Origin: Spirochaetota bacterium
GTDB lineage: Bacteria > Spirochaetota > B62-G9
Length of the DNA: 13,877 nucleotides
NCBI GenBank assembly: GCA_026990615.1
Contig: JALXDB010000381.1
Span: 1 to 13,877 of the forward strand
Direction of reading: 5' to 3'
Shown: positions 8,153 through 13,877 of the stretch, one piece after another
How the letters are laid out: each line of letters starts with the position of its first letter
Numbering within the stretch: position 1 is the first letter of the stretch
Translations under genes and position numbers: made by a program
The notes under the pieces: model-generated
Database searches by the model: none
What the model saw: only the letters and a program-made list of their open reading frames with translations
Told to the model about the DNA's origin: nothing

Positions 8153-8164
8153 CTATGTCAAAGA
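8153..8164 (-). repeat. 12-base motif shared by the inter-flagellin spacers (copy 2)
   Basis: CTATGTCAAAGA on the plus strand (TCTTTGACATAG on the transcribed strand), identical to 9340-9351. It starts 19 bases after the flaB copy 2 stop. On the minus strand it is followed closely by GGGGGTGG (8143-8150 region). Confidence 0.75.
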
Positions 8165-8182
8165 ACACTCGCTCTTATAACG

Positions 8183-9037
8183 CTACGTAAGCAGTTGCAA
8201 AACAGATTTAGGTTTCATATTTGCCTGAGCGAGCATTGCCGTACCGGACTGAACTAAAATGGTATCCTTAACAAAGTTTACCATTTCTTCAGCCATGTCG
8301 GCATCCCGGATAAGTGACTCTGCAGCCTGAATATTTTCAGCTCCTATCAACACGCCCTTTACGGCCATCTCGAACCTGTTCTGGTATGCACCGAGATCAG
8401 CTCTTTGCTTTGATACCTTTTTAAGAGCTTCATCCACTATACCAATAGCCTGGTTGGCGTTTCCCGGTGTGGAAAGGCTTATGGCTTTGCCGTTAACTAT
8501 TAAGCCAAGTGCCTCGGCTGTCATTGTACCGATATAAGCTCTCTCCCTCTGATCCATATTTGCACCAACCTGAAACCACATTGATGCAGTTGGAGTTCCG
8601 CCAGAAGCAGGATTTGCAAAAGCACCCGTAAGCATATTGTAACCATTAAACTGGGCGTGTGAAGCTACCCTGTTGATCTCATCAACGAGCTGGGAAACTT
8701 CAACCTGGATCTGCATTCTGTCCTCATCGGTGTATATTCCGTTGGCGGCCTGTACTGCCAGCTCCCTGATTCTGTGAAGAATATCCTGATCCTCCTGTAG
8801 ATACCCCTCGGTTGTTTGAATAAAGGAGACGGCATTCTCAATATTCCTCGCCGCTTGTTTGAGCCCTCTTATCTGAGACCTCATCTTTTCGGATACCGCA
8901 AGGCCTGAAGCATCGTCACCTGACCTTGTGATACGTTCACCGGATGAGAGCTTTGCAATGTCTCTGTCCAGATCCTGAGTTTTAAACTTTAGGATTCTGT
9001 TAGCATACAGAGCACTTAGATTGTGGTTAATGATCAT
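8183..9037 (-). CDS. flaB: Flagellin, FlaB type (copy 2)
   Basis: A 284-residue filament core protein of the spirochaete FlaB type. It has N-terminal D0/D1 ([49 protein letters not shown]), [54 protein letters not shown], the spirochaete-type centre [24 protein letters not shown], and C-terminal [59 protein letters not shown]. No signal peptide: flagellins leave by the flagellar type III route and in spirochaetes assemble in the periplasm. GGAGGG lies seven bases before the ATG. Compared with copy 1 it is less canonical: [10 protein letters not shown] has Asp where copy 1 has Ile, and R-S-G replaces R-A-S in the DDASGLAV approach. It stands between two long structured spacers. Confidence 0.95.
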   Translation of the reverse strand: MIINHNLSALYANRILKFKTQDLDRDIAKLSSGERITRSGDDASGLAVSEKMRSQIRGLKQAARNIENAVSFIQTTEGYLQEDQDILHRIRELAVQAANGIYTDEDRMQIQVEVSQLVDEINRVASHAQFNGYNMLTGAFANPASGGTPTASMWFQVGANMDQRERAYIGTMTAEALGLIVNGKAISLSTPGNANQAIGIVDEALKKVSKQRADLGAYQNRFEMAVKGVLIGAENIQAAESLIRDADMAEEMVNFVKDTILVQSGTAMLAQANMKPKSVLQLLT

Positions 9038-9044
9038 CTTTTTA

Positions 9045-9107
9045 CCCTCCTTGATTAATTTTTAGCATCCCTGCATGAGGGTTTTTTAACAAGGTTTACT
9101 CCTTGTA
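9045..9107 (-). promoter_or_regulatory. Cluster of three CsrA-like GGA sites before flaB copy 2
   Basis: Read on the minus strand: UACAAGGA (9107-9100), with its GG closing a 6-bp hairpin ACAAGG/CCTTGT (9089-9106); CAGGGAUG (9073-9066), inside a GCA-GGGA-TGC mini-hairpin; and the Shine-Dalgarno AAGGAGGG (9052-9045). The published CsrA/RsmA consensus is RUACARGGAUGU, so the first matches the UACARGGA core and the second the CARGGAUG core. Binding is inferred, not shown. Confidence 0.45.
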
Positions 9108-9210
9108 GTTTTAATTCATGGAAGGACGGCATATTTTCGCGCGCGCATTTTTATCTGCCATTATCGGCACCCTAAGCTCGAGCACTCGGATGCCGGTATC
9201 CTCCCTCTGA

Positions 9211-9278
9211 ACCAGCAACTAAAACTATGCCCCACCGGGCTGTAGCCCATAATTCGGGGCATAAAATTAGATGCTGGT
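9211..9278 (-). ncRNA. Long extended hairpin in the flaB copy 2 leader
   Basis: Three nested stems share one axis: ACCAGCA/TGCTGGT (9211-9217, 9272-9278; 7 bp), TATGCCCC/GGGGCATA (9226-9233, 9256-9263; 8 bp) and GGGC/GCCC (9237-9240, 9245-9248) with a 4-base loop. CTAA/TTAG adds pairs between the outer and middle stems. The structure has no T-tract on either side, so it is not a standard terminator. A cis-regulatory or stability element is inferred. Confidence 0.6.
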
Positions 9279-9339
9279 ACCACCATCAAGGATGGGTTGT
9301 AAATATATTTATCTCTTCACCTCTCTAAAGGGGGTGGAC

Positions 9340-9351
9340 CTATGTCAAAGA
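9340..9351 (-). repeat. 12-base motif shared by the inter-flagellin spacers (copy 1)
   Basis: CTATGTCAAAGA on the plus strand, identical to 8153-8164. On the minus strand it is followed two bases later by CCACCCCC (about 9337-9330), the exact complement of the GGGGGTGG beside the other copy. Confidence 0.75.
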
Positions 9352-9394
9352 GCTGAAGCACCGCTTTCGGCAGAACTATTCCGCAAAACAAACC

Positions 9395-9419
9395 TTACAG
9401 TTTAACGAAATAACTGTAA
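9395..9419 (-). terminator. Hairpin across the flaB copy 1 stop codon
   Basis: TTACAGTT (9395-9402) and AACTGTAA (9412-9419) form a perfect 8-bp stem with a 9-base loop containing most of the TAA stop. On the minus strand it runs into GGTTTGTTTTGC, a broken T-run, so it could be a weak terminator or a 3'-end stabiliser. The stem is AT-rich and not strong. Confidence 0.4.
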
Positions 9420-10262
9420 TACCGACTGCGGCTGCAAATTGGCCTGTGCAAGCATAGCTGTTGCTGTTTGAACGAGAATCTGGTTCTTTGTAAATTTGAC
9501 CATCTCTTCAGCAATGTCCACATCCCTTATTCTGGATTCTGCAGCCTGCATATTTTCATAACCGGACATCAGACCTTTGGCTGTATACTCCAGTCTGGTT
9601 TGATAGGCGCCAAGATCAGCTCTCTGTTTTGACACTTTCATAAGTGCCATGTCTACGATACCGATCGCCCTATTAGCCTTCTCCGGTGTTGAAAGTGATA
9701 TGGTAGAGCCAGTAGATACCTGTCTCAACTGTAAAGCCCTGGCAGTCATGGTCTGAATAAACACCTGCTCCCGCTGATCCATATTAGCTCCAATATGGAA
9801 CCACATTGAGGCAGTTGGTGTATTTTCTCCCGTTGGTCTTGCAAATCTACCGGTCAGCATATTCATACCATTAAATTGAGCGTGAGATGCAACTCTGTCC
9901 ACCTCATCAACAAGCTGCGAGATTTCCACCTGAATCATCATTCTGTCTTCATCTGTGTAAATACCGTTTGACGATTGAACAGCTAGCTCTCTGATTCTCT
10001 GAAGAATATCCTGGATCTCCTGTAGATACCCTTCAGTTGTCTGGATAAATGAAATGCCATCCTCTGCATTTCTTTCAGCCTGCCTCATACCTCTGATTTG
10101 CGATCTCATCTTCTCCGAAACTGCCAGACCGGATGCATCATCGCTGGCCCTGTTAATTCTCATCCCGGATGCAAGCTTTTCAATGTTCTTGTTTAACTTC
10201 CAGGTGTTGAATTTCAGGATTCTGTCTGCAAAGATCGCATTGATGTTGTGATTGATAATCAT
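9402..10262 (-). CDS. flaB: Flagellin, FlaB type (copy 1, promoter-proximal)
   Basis: A 286-residue filament core protein, the same length as well-known spirochaete FlaBs. Ordered blocks: [112 protein letters not shown], the FlaB centre [19 protein letters not shown], then [17 protein letters not shown] and [46 protein letters not shown]. There is no D2/D3 domain and no signal peptide. The start at 10262 is set by AAGGAGG just upstream and by the MIINHN alignment; the open frame to 10319 is leader. It is the most canonical of the three copies and sits first after the sigma-28 promoter, so it is probably the major subunit. Its G+C (23/60 at 9481-9540) is lower than copy 2, so the copies are not a recent duplication. 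Confidence 0.96.
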   Translation of the reverse strand: MIINHNINAIFADRILKFNTWKLNKNIEKLASGMRINRASDDASGLAVSEKMRSQIRGMRQAERNAEDGISFIQTTEGYLQEIQDILQRIRELAVQSSNGIYTDEDRMMIQVEISQLVDEVDRVASHAQFNGMNMLTGRFARPTGENTPTASMWFHIGANMDQREQVFIQTMTARALQLRQVSTGSTISLSTPEKANRAIGIVDMALMKVSKQRADLGAYQTRLEYTAKGLMSGYENMQAAESRIRDVDIAEEMVKFTKNQILVQTATAMLAQANLQPQSVLQLFR

Positions 10263-10280
10263 ACATTCCTCCTTGAATGT
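10263..10280 (-). promoter_or_regulatory. Shine-Dalgarno in the loop of a hairpin at the flaB copy 1 start
   Basis: ACATTC (10263-10268) and GAATGT (10275-10280) form a perfect 6-bp stem that ends directly at the ATG. The hexaloop on the transcribed strand is AAGGAG, the Shine-Dalgarno itself. A GGA in a hexaloop over a short stem is the preferred CsrA/RsmA binding geometry, and flagellin leaders are established CsrA targets in Bacillus and Borrelia. CsrA action here is inference. Confidence 0.6.
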
Positions 10281-10379
10281 GTAATACGGCTTCCTTGCCA
10301 AAAAATCACTGTTAAGCAAAATTTTTTGTTAATAAATTTTTAATTTTTACGATATTGATTAGTGAGATATAGTTGTAGC

Positions 10380-10393
10380 ATCACCTCCTTGTA
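10380..10393 (-). promoter_or_regulatory. Upstream UACAAGGAGGUGAU element in the flaB copy 1 leader
   Basis: On the minus strand the sequence TACAAGGAGGTGAT lies about 120 bases before the flagellin ATG. Its AAGGAGGTGAT part is the exact complement of the usual bacterial 16S rRNA 3' tail (ATCACCTCCTT), yet no start codon is well spaced after it; an ATG at 10381 only two bases beyond GGAGG would give a 13-residue peptide. UACAAGGA matches the CsrA core consensus. Confidence 0.55.
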
Positions 10394-10480
10394 AATAAAA
10401 TGTAGGAAAACTTCCATGTTCCCGTAACACAGATGAAAAAAATTTAAACCTTTAAAAAATTACGATTTTCCTCATTACCC

Positions 10481-10508
10481 TTTTCGGCAGGTTTACTTTA
10501 AAACTTTA
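10481..10508 (-). promoter_or_regulatory. Sigma-28 (FliA) flagellin promoter
   Basis: On the minus strand TAAAGTTT (10508-10501; all 8 bases of the consensus) is followed after 12 bases by GCCGAAAA (10488-10481; 7 of 8 against GCCGATAA). The usual spacer is 11. The element sits 18 bases past the yjbQ stop. Transcription should begin near 10473, leaving a leader of about 210 bases before flaB copy 1. It is the only full sigma-28 site seen in the window and probably drives the whole filament block. Confidence 0.85.
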
Positions 10509-10525
10509 ACTTTTTTATCAAATTT

Positions 10526-10939
10526 TTACTCCCCTATTATCTTTATCAAAACTCTCTTTCTCCTCCTGCCGTCGAACTCTCCGTAAAAGATCTCCTCCCA
10601 CGGACCAAGGTCAAGCTTTCCATCGGTAACTGCCACCACAACCTCTCTGCCCATAATCTGCCTTTTCAGATGAGCGTCCCCGTTATCCTCGCCAACGTTG
10701 TGTCTGTATCCTTCCTTGCTGTAAGGCGCCAGCTTCTCGAGCCACTCGAGATAATCCTGGTGCAACCCGGGTTCGTTATCGTTGATAAAAACACTGGCCG
10801 TTATATGCATTGCGTTGACCAGACAGAGGCCCTCTTTAATACCGCTTTCTTTTACAGCTTCCTCAACCTGAGGGGTAATATGAACCAATTGATACCTCTT
10901 TTCTGTTTTGAACCACAACTCTTTTCGATAGCTTTTCAT
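10526..10939 (-). CDS. yjbQ: YjbQ/UPF0047 family protein
   Basis: A 137-residue protein of the YjbQ (UPF0047) family, a small trimeric enzyme fold with reported thiamine-phosphate-synthase side activity; the true role is uncertain. The conserved motifs are all visible: [18 protein letters not shown] (about 42-59), the metal-region histidines around YRHN and [17 protein letters not shown] (about 85-103), [20 protein letters not shown] (105-124) and the basic end [13 protein letters not shown]. Length is as usual and the protein is cytoplasmic. The start at 10939 follows GGAGG by five bases; an in-frame GTG at 10951 overlaps that site and is not used. It lies 55 bases behind argS on the same strand, so it is probably the second gene of an argS transcript. 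It has no evident tie to motility; the sigma-28 promoter begins after it. Confidence 0.93.
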   Translation of the reverse strand: MKSYRKELWFKTEKRYQLVHITPQVEEAVKESGIKEGLCLVNAMHITASVFINDNEPGLHQDYLEWLEKLAPYSKEGYRHNVGEDNGDAHLKRQIMGREVVVAVTDGKLDLGPWEEIFYGEFDGRRRKRVLIKIIGE

Positions 10940-10994
10940 AGAAACCTCCACTATGATTTATATCTATATGGATTTAATGAGTTCAACCTCAATG

Positions 10995-12689
10995 TTACAT
11001 CTCTTCTATCGCTGCCACACCGAGAAGCTCCAAACCTGACTTTAGTACATTTTTTACGCAAAGGGATACAAGAATCCTTGAAAGAGAAACGCCATAATCA
11101 TCAGTAATAATGCGATACCTGTTGTAGAAGCTGTTGTATTCCCCGGCCAGATCGAGGAGGTACCTCGCTATTAACGAAGGTTCAAACTCCTCCGATGATT
11201 TTAATACAACAGGCTCAAAATCTTTAAGTTTAAAGGCAATTGAAAACAGTTCTTCACCGAAGTTTATAGAACTATTGTATTCAATACTTCCATACCTTTC
11301 ATTGAACTTCCTTAATAGGCTGGATATCCTTGCGTGTGTGTACTGAAGATAAACACCTGTTTCACCATTAAAGTTGAGGATTTCATTCCAATCGAAGATA
11401 ACATCCTTGATTCTGGATGATTTTAGATCGTTAAATATCACCGCTCCGATCCCAACAGCCTCTGCCACTCTTTCTTTGTCTTTTATATCAGGATTTTTCT
11501 CCTGGATTATACTCTTTGCCAGCTCAACAACGCGGTCAAGTACATCTTCCAGCAGAATTATATTCCCCTTTCGGGTGCTCATGGATTCATTTTCAAATCT
11601 GATATGACCGAAGGCCACATGATGACAATTTTTAACCCAGTCCATTCCCATCTTTTTCAGTACAGAAAACATCTGTTTAAAATGCAAACTCTGGGGGCTA
11701 CCCACAACATAGAGCATCAAATCAAAATTAAATCTACTGTGTCTGTATATTGCTGCAGCTATATCTCTTGTCAAATAAAGTGTAGAACCGTCACTTTTTT
11801 TAAGAAGAGCTGGTGGCATATCCTCCAGAGGTACGATCAGAGCTCCCTCGCTTATCTCCGTAATCCCCGATTCTTTTATTTTCTCAATAGTTTCATCTAT
11901 CATACTGCTGTAAAAACTTTCGCCCAGGTAGTACTCAAAATCTACTCCGAGTCTGTCATATATACGTTTAAACTCTTTCAGACTGAGATCGCAGAATTTT
12001 TTCCATAGTTCCCTGGCCTCTTTATCTCCCCTTTCTAGTTTCGAAAACCACTCCCTGGCTTCATCTTCAAGCCCGGGGTTATTTTCAGCTTCTCTGTGAA
12101 ACTTAACGTACAGGTTGTACAGGTATTTCACAGGCTCATCCTTCAACCCCTCTTCGCTTCCCCACTTTTTAAAAGCAGTTATCAGTTTCCCAAACTGGGT
12201 ACCCCAATCACCTAAATGATTGATTCCAATTACATTATAACCGAGGAATTTAAAAATATTTTTCAGAGAGTTACCTATAACTGTTGACCTGAGGTGTCCT
12301 ATCCCAAATGGTTTTGCTATGTTTGGAGATGAATAATCAATAACCACGATTTTATCTTTACCCTCTTCGCCAATATCGGAAAAGTCTTTCTCCACAATAT
12401 CCCGAATTACAAGCTTCGTAACCTCATTGCCATCAAGAAACATATTAAAGTATGGGCCTTTTACCTCTATCTTCCGTACAATATCATCAGGAAGTGTAAA
12501 CCTGTTCTTTAAATCCATGGATATTTGAGCAGGATTTTTTTTAAACACCGGAGAAAGTCTGAAACACGGAAGTGAATAATCACCCAGAGCTTTGTCGGGT
12601 GGGACTTCTATTAATCCATAAAGAAGCGACTTATCAATCCCTGTCTTCTCGGATATTTTTTCAGCAAGAATCGATTTTAAATCAACCAT
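10995..12689 (-). CDS. argS: Arginyl-tRNA synthetase
   Basis: A class Ia aminoacyl-tRNA synthetase that charges tRNA-Arg with arginine and ATP in the cytoplasm. The 564 residues match the family length. The N-terminal Add1-type domain is about 1-90. The Rossmann core carries SSPNIAKPFGIGHLRST (120-136), with GIGH at the HIGH position, then NHLGDWGTQFGKLI (157-170), LYLTRDIAAAIYR (304-316) and the KMSKS-type loop MSTRKGN (370-376). The DALR anticodon-binding domain runs from YTHARISSLLRK (450) to the C-terminus. Nothing looks broken; the first His of HIGH is Gly, a conservative variation I believe occurs in this family. The start has GGAG eight bases upstream. It is divergent from the plus-strand gene across 208 bases and precedes yjbQ. 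Confidence 0.97.
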   Translation of the reverse strand: MVDLKSILAEKISEKTGIDKSLLYGLIEVPPDKALGDYSLPCFRLSPVFKKNPAQISMDLKNRFTLPDDIVRKIEVKGPYFNMFLDGNEVTKLVIRDIVEKDFSDIGEEGKDKIVVIDYSSPNIAKPFGIGHLRSTVIGNSLKNIFKFLGYNVIGINHLGDWGTQFGKLITAFKKWGSEEGLKDEPVKYLYNLYVKFHREAENNPGLEDEAREWFSKLERGDKEARELWKKFCDLSLKEFKRIYDRLGVDFEYYLGESFYSSMIDETIEKIKESGITEISEGALIVPLEDMPPALLKKSDGSTLYLTRDIAAAIYRHSRFNFDLMLYVVGSPQSLHFKQMFSVLKKMGMDWVKNCHHVAFGHIRFENESMSTRKGNIILLEDVLDRVVELAKSIIQEKNPDIKDKERVAEAVGIGAVIFNDLKSSRIKDVIFDWNEILNFNGETGVYLQYTHARISSLLRKFNERYGSIEYNSSINFGEELFSIAFKLKDFEPVVLKSSEEFEPSLIARYLLDLAGEYNSFYNRYRIITDDYGVSLSRILVSLCVKNVLKSGLELLGVAAIEEM

Positions 12690-12897
12690 ATATTTATCTC
12701 CATTGAACTGAATAGGATTATCAATAATAAATCAAGATACGTTCTTACAACTTATTTAATAGTACAAAATTAGGCAATAAATATCCATTTTAAAATAGAC
12801 GATATATTTTCACTGGAATCTCAGGAGAAAACCATTTTAAATTTAAAAATAGATAGTAATATTGCAACAAGATCTATACAGCTCGAGGGGCTTTACC
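12690..12897. promoter_or_regulatory. Divergent intergenic region, argS / plus-strand gene
   Basis: These 208 bases must hold promoters for both directions. They are very AT-rich, and I could not pick a convincing -35/-10 pair: candidates such as TAATAT at 12857-12862 (plus) lack a good partner. No T-box-like conserved sequence was recognised before argS, and no small gene. Confidence 0.3.
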
Positions 12898-13716
12898 ATG
12901 GTTAAGATGTCAAAATCTTTGAGCGATTCTGATCTCATATTTATATCCAAAATATTAATGCCAAATTACAAGAACAAAGATAAGATTTTAAAAATACTGA
13001 GGCAGGATGATGAAATTGTTGAAAAAATGCTTTCAGATGAAAGACTGTTTAAATATCTGGCATCTAACAGAGATCAATACATAAACATCTCTCCCCTCCT
13101 GTTATTTGCAATTCTATTGAGAAATCTAAAGAAGGAACTGGAATCCTCTTCTTATACCCAAGAAAACAATTCAAGGTACAGTATACCAATTTTTGATTCG
13201 AAAAACATTCTGGAGTTTTTAAACAAAGAAAATATGCTTAATTATCTGGCCGAGATGCTGGCATCATTCACCAGGATTCACAGTTATTCCACTATGTACA
13301 AGGTAAGAAAAGGGATATGGAGAAGGTTAAAACTGAACGATTTCGATATCGATAGTCTGGTAAGGTACAGCAGAAATATTGACGAAAGATTGAGGTTTAG
13401 GCCTTTTAAGAAAATTGCAGATATATGCCTTTTTATACTGGGGATTTTCCCGGAGTATATTGAAACTCACGATTGGCCGCTCGCCTTTGGCGACAGGAAA
13501 CTTGCATCACTTCCCGAAATAAGAAAAATTGGATTTGAAAATTACGGAAAGTATTACTATAAAACTGCAGCAGAAATGGATACAGCATATGCTCTGGGAC
13601 TTCACAGAACACTGGAAGATCTTTCAGAAAACTTCATTTTAGCAGAAAAAACTCTTAGAAACCTTACTATCAGGTATCTTAAGTTTCAAAAAACAAATCT
13701 GTTCCCCAGCCCATAA
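12898..13716 (+). CDS. Unrecognised 272-residue protein
   Basis: I do not recognise this protein. It is the only plus-strand gene. The ATG at 12898 has GAGGGG eight bases upstream and is preferred over a TTG at 12862. No signal peptide or catalytic motif is evident. A hydrophobic run ISPLLLFAILL (about 63-73) and another ICLFILGIFP (about 175-184) are short and lie in helical contexts, so they are more likely buried helices than membrane spans. The protein is basic and predicted mostly helical, with aromatic-rich conserved-looking patches such as YSTMYKVRKGIWRRLKL (about 131-147), HDWPLAFGDRKLASLPEIRK (about 190-209) and FENYGKYYYKTAAEMD. Codon use is like the surrounding genes, which gives no hint of recent transfer. 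It converges on the SurA-like gene with a 30-base gap. Confidence 0.8.
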   Translation: MVKMSKSLSDSDLIFISKILMPNYKNKDKILKILRQDDEIVEKMLSDERLFKYLASNRDQYINISPLLLFAILLRNLKKELESSSYTQENNSRYSIPIFDSKNILEFLNKENMLNYLAEMLASFTRIHSYSTMYKVRKGIWRRLKLNDFDIDSLVRYSRNIDERLRFRPFKKIADICLFILGIFPEYIETHDWPLAFGDRKLASLPEIRKIGFENYGKYYYKTAAEMDTAYALGLHRTLEDLSENFILAEKTLRNLTIRYLKFQKTNLFPSP

Positions 13717-13746
13717 ACTTTTTATCGATTTCCGACGTATGACAGT

Positions 13747-13877
13747 TTAAAGTTTTACATGATCATTTCTAACTACCTTTGCTTCGCCTTTCAGTTCATC
13801 TATAAGGTCATTCAAATACTGGTTGTACTGTCTTTGAAGCAACTGCATTCTTATTTGCTGTCTGGCAACATCTATAT
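13747..13877 (-). CDS. C-terminal end of a SurA/PpiC-like periplasmic chaperone (partial)
   Basis: Only the last 42 residues are inside the window; the 5' part lies past the right edge. They read VARQQIRMQLLQRQ, then YNQYLNDLIDELKGEAKV and end VRNDHVKL. The pattern of a QI-x-x-x-L-x-x-Q-x helix followed by an amphipathic helix and a short beta strand is typical of the C-termini of SurA/parvulin-type peptidyl-prolyl isomerases (where a C-terminal helix packs onto the N-terminal chaperone domain). The catalytic domain is not visible, so the identity rests on this short tail. Such proteins assist outer-membrane protein folding in the periplasm. The stop is 30 bases from the converging plus-strand gene and no terminator is evident between them. 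Confidence 0.6.
   Translation of the reverse strand, partial: IDVARQQIRMQLLQRQYNQYLNDLIDELKGEAKVVRNDHVKL

Larger units (their letters stand above)
7953..8182 (-). promoter_or_regulatory. Structured 230-base spacer/leader between flaB copy 2 and the divergent flagellin
   Basis: No gene is seen. It has about 50% G+C over 8041-8160 (60 of 120). Hairpins on the minus strand: 8124-8142 (stem GG-AUUGG with two bulges), 8096-8120 (CG-CAU-C-AUCC with a four-base loop, mismatch and bulge), a CCCC-TCT-GGGG stem near 8077, and 7981-8005 (9-bp stem TTGGCUGAAA-type, one wobble). ACCTCGA is repeated twice 14 bases apart near 8011-8032. It holds the 12-base motif at 8153-8164. No convincing promoter is visible. 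Confidence 0.5.
9038..9401 (-). promoter_or_regulatory. Structured 364-base spacer/leader between flaB copies 1 and 2
   Basis: No gene is seen. On the minus strand, in order, it holds the copy-1 stop-codon hairpin, the shared 12-base motif (9351-9340) followed by CCACCCCC, an AT-rich patch, a CCATC/GATGG hairpin (9283-9295), the long hairpin at 9211-9278, a hairpin GGCATCC/GGGTGCC (about 9165-9194, one wobble), an alternating CG run (9138-9147), a 6-bp hairpin at 9089-9106 and the Shine-Dalgarno. GCCGATAA at 9168-9161 equals the sigma-28 extended -10, but there is no -35. Confidence 0.55.

Noticed and set aside
8143..8164. TTGACA inside the shared 12-mer as a promoter -35
   Set aside because: Neither copy has a -10-like hexamer at 15-19 bases; what follows is G- or C-rich.
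9120..9300. Possible decayed fourth flagellin or tRNA gene in the long spacer
   Set aside because: No flagellin-like residues in any frame and no T-loop GTTCGA sequence or acceptor pairing were found.
11000..12689. GIGH in place of HIGH in argS as evidence of inactivation
   Set aside because: The second His, the LRST context and the MSTRKGN loop are intact, and the remainder is full length and canonical.
13748..13755. TAAAGTTT on the plus strand, a perfect sigma-28 -35 match
   Set aside because: No GCCGATAA-like -10 follows at 11-12 bases, and it lies at the end of the SurA-like gene.

Overview
The window most likely comes from a spirochaete (Spirochaetota) with an AT-rich genome. The main evidence is two flagellins with the short FlaB architecture: about 285 residues, an MIINHN start, the spirochaete-type ASMWF(H/Q)(I/V)GANMDQR central segment and no D2/D3 domains. 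Gene content and order fit: argS and yjbQ, a flagellin/flaG/fliD block, then rho-rpmE-DUF1385. Species cannot be told from the sequence. Base composition is uneven: 16/60 G+C in a fliD sample (5281-5340), against 32/60 in flaB copy 2 (8701-8760) and 35/60 in the spacer at 9181-9240.

Layout, right to left, because almost everything is on the minus strand. At the right edge (13747-13877) is the C-terminal end of a SurA/PpiC-like protein. Converging on it is the only plus-strand gene (12898-13716), an unrecognised 272-residue protein. Divergent from that gene runs argS (10995-12689) followed by yjbQ (10526-10939). Just downstream of yjbQ lies a near-consensus sigma-28 promoter (TAAAGTTT-N12-GCCGAAAA, 10481-10508). 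It starts a flagellar filament block: flaB copy 1 (9402-10262), flaB copy 2 (8183-9037), a divergent flagellin (7140-7952), flaG (6694-7050), fliD (4648-6621) and an unrecognised 327-residue gene abutting fliD (3664-4647). After a 413-base gap holding a candidate promoter comes rho (1568-3250), rpmE (1166-1381) and a DUF1385 membrane protein (89-1057), closed by a strong hairpin at 36-69.

The flagellin block encodes three filament subunits, the filament cap (FliD) and FlaG; in a spirochaete these would build periplasmic filaments. No fliS, fliW or csrA lies in the window. The regulatory DNA around the flagellins is rich: each of the three flagellin starts has a GGA-containing Shine-Dalgarno, two of them in the loop of a perfect 6-bp hairpin, and the first two leaders also carry upstream UACAAGGA sites that match the CsrA/RsmA consensus core. 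The two inter-flagellin spacers (230 and 364 bases) hold several hairpins, share a 12-base motif, and carry mutually complementary 8-mers next to it.

Start codons were corrected from Shine-Dalgarno placement for DUF1385, rho, flaG, flaB copy 1, the divergent flagellin, yjbQ and the plus-strand gene. No new enzyme system, mobile element, CRISPR array, tRNA or rRNA was seen. The most original material is the flagellin leader/spacer RNA and the fliD-coupled unknown gene.
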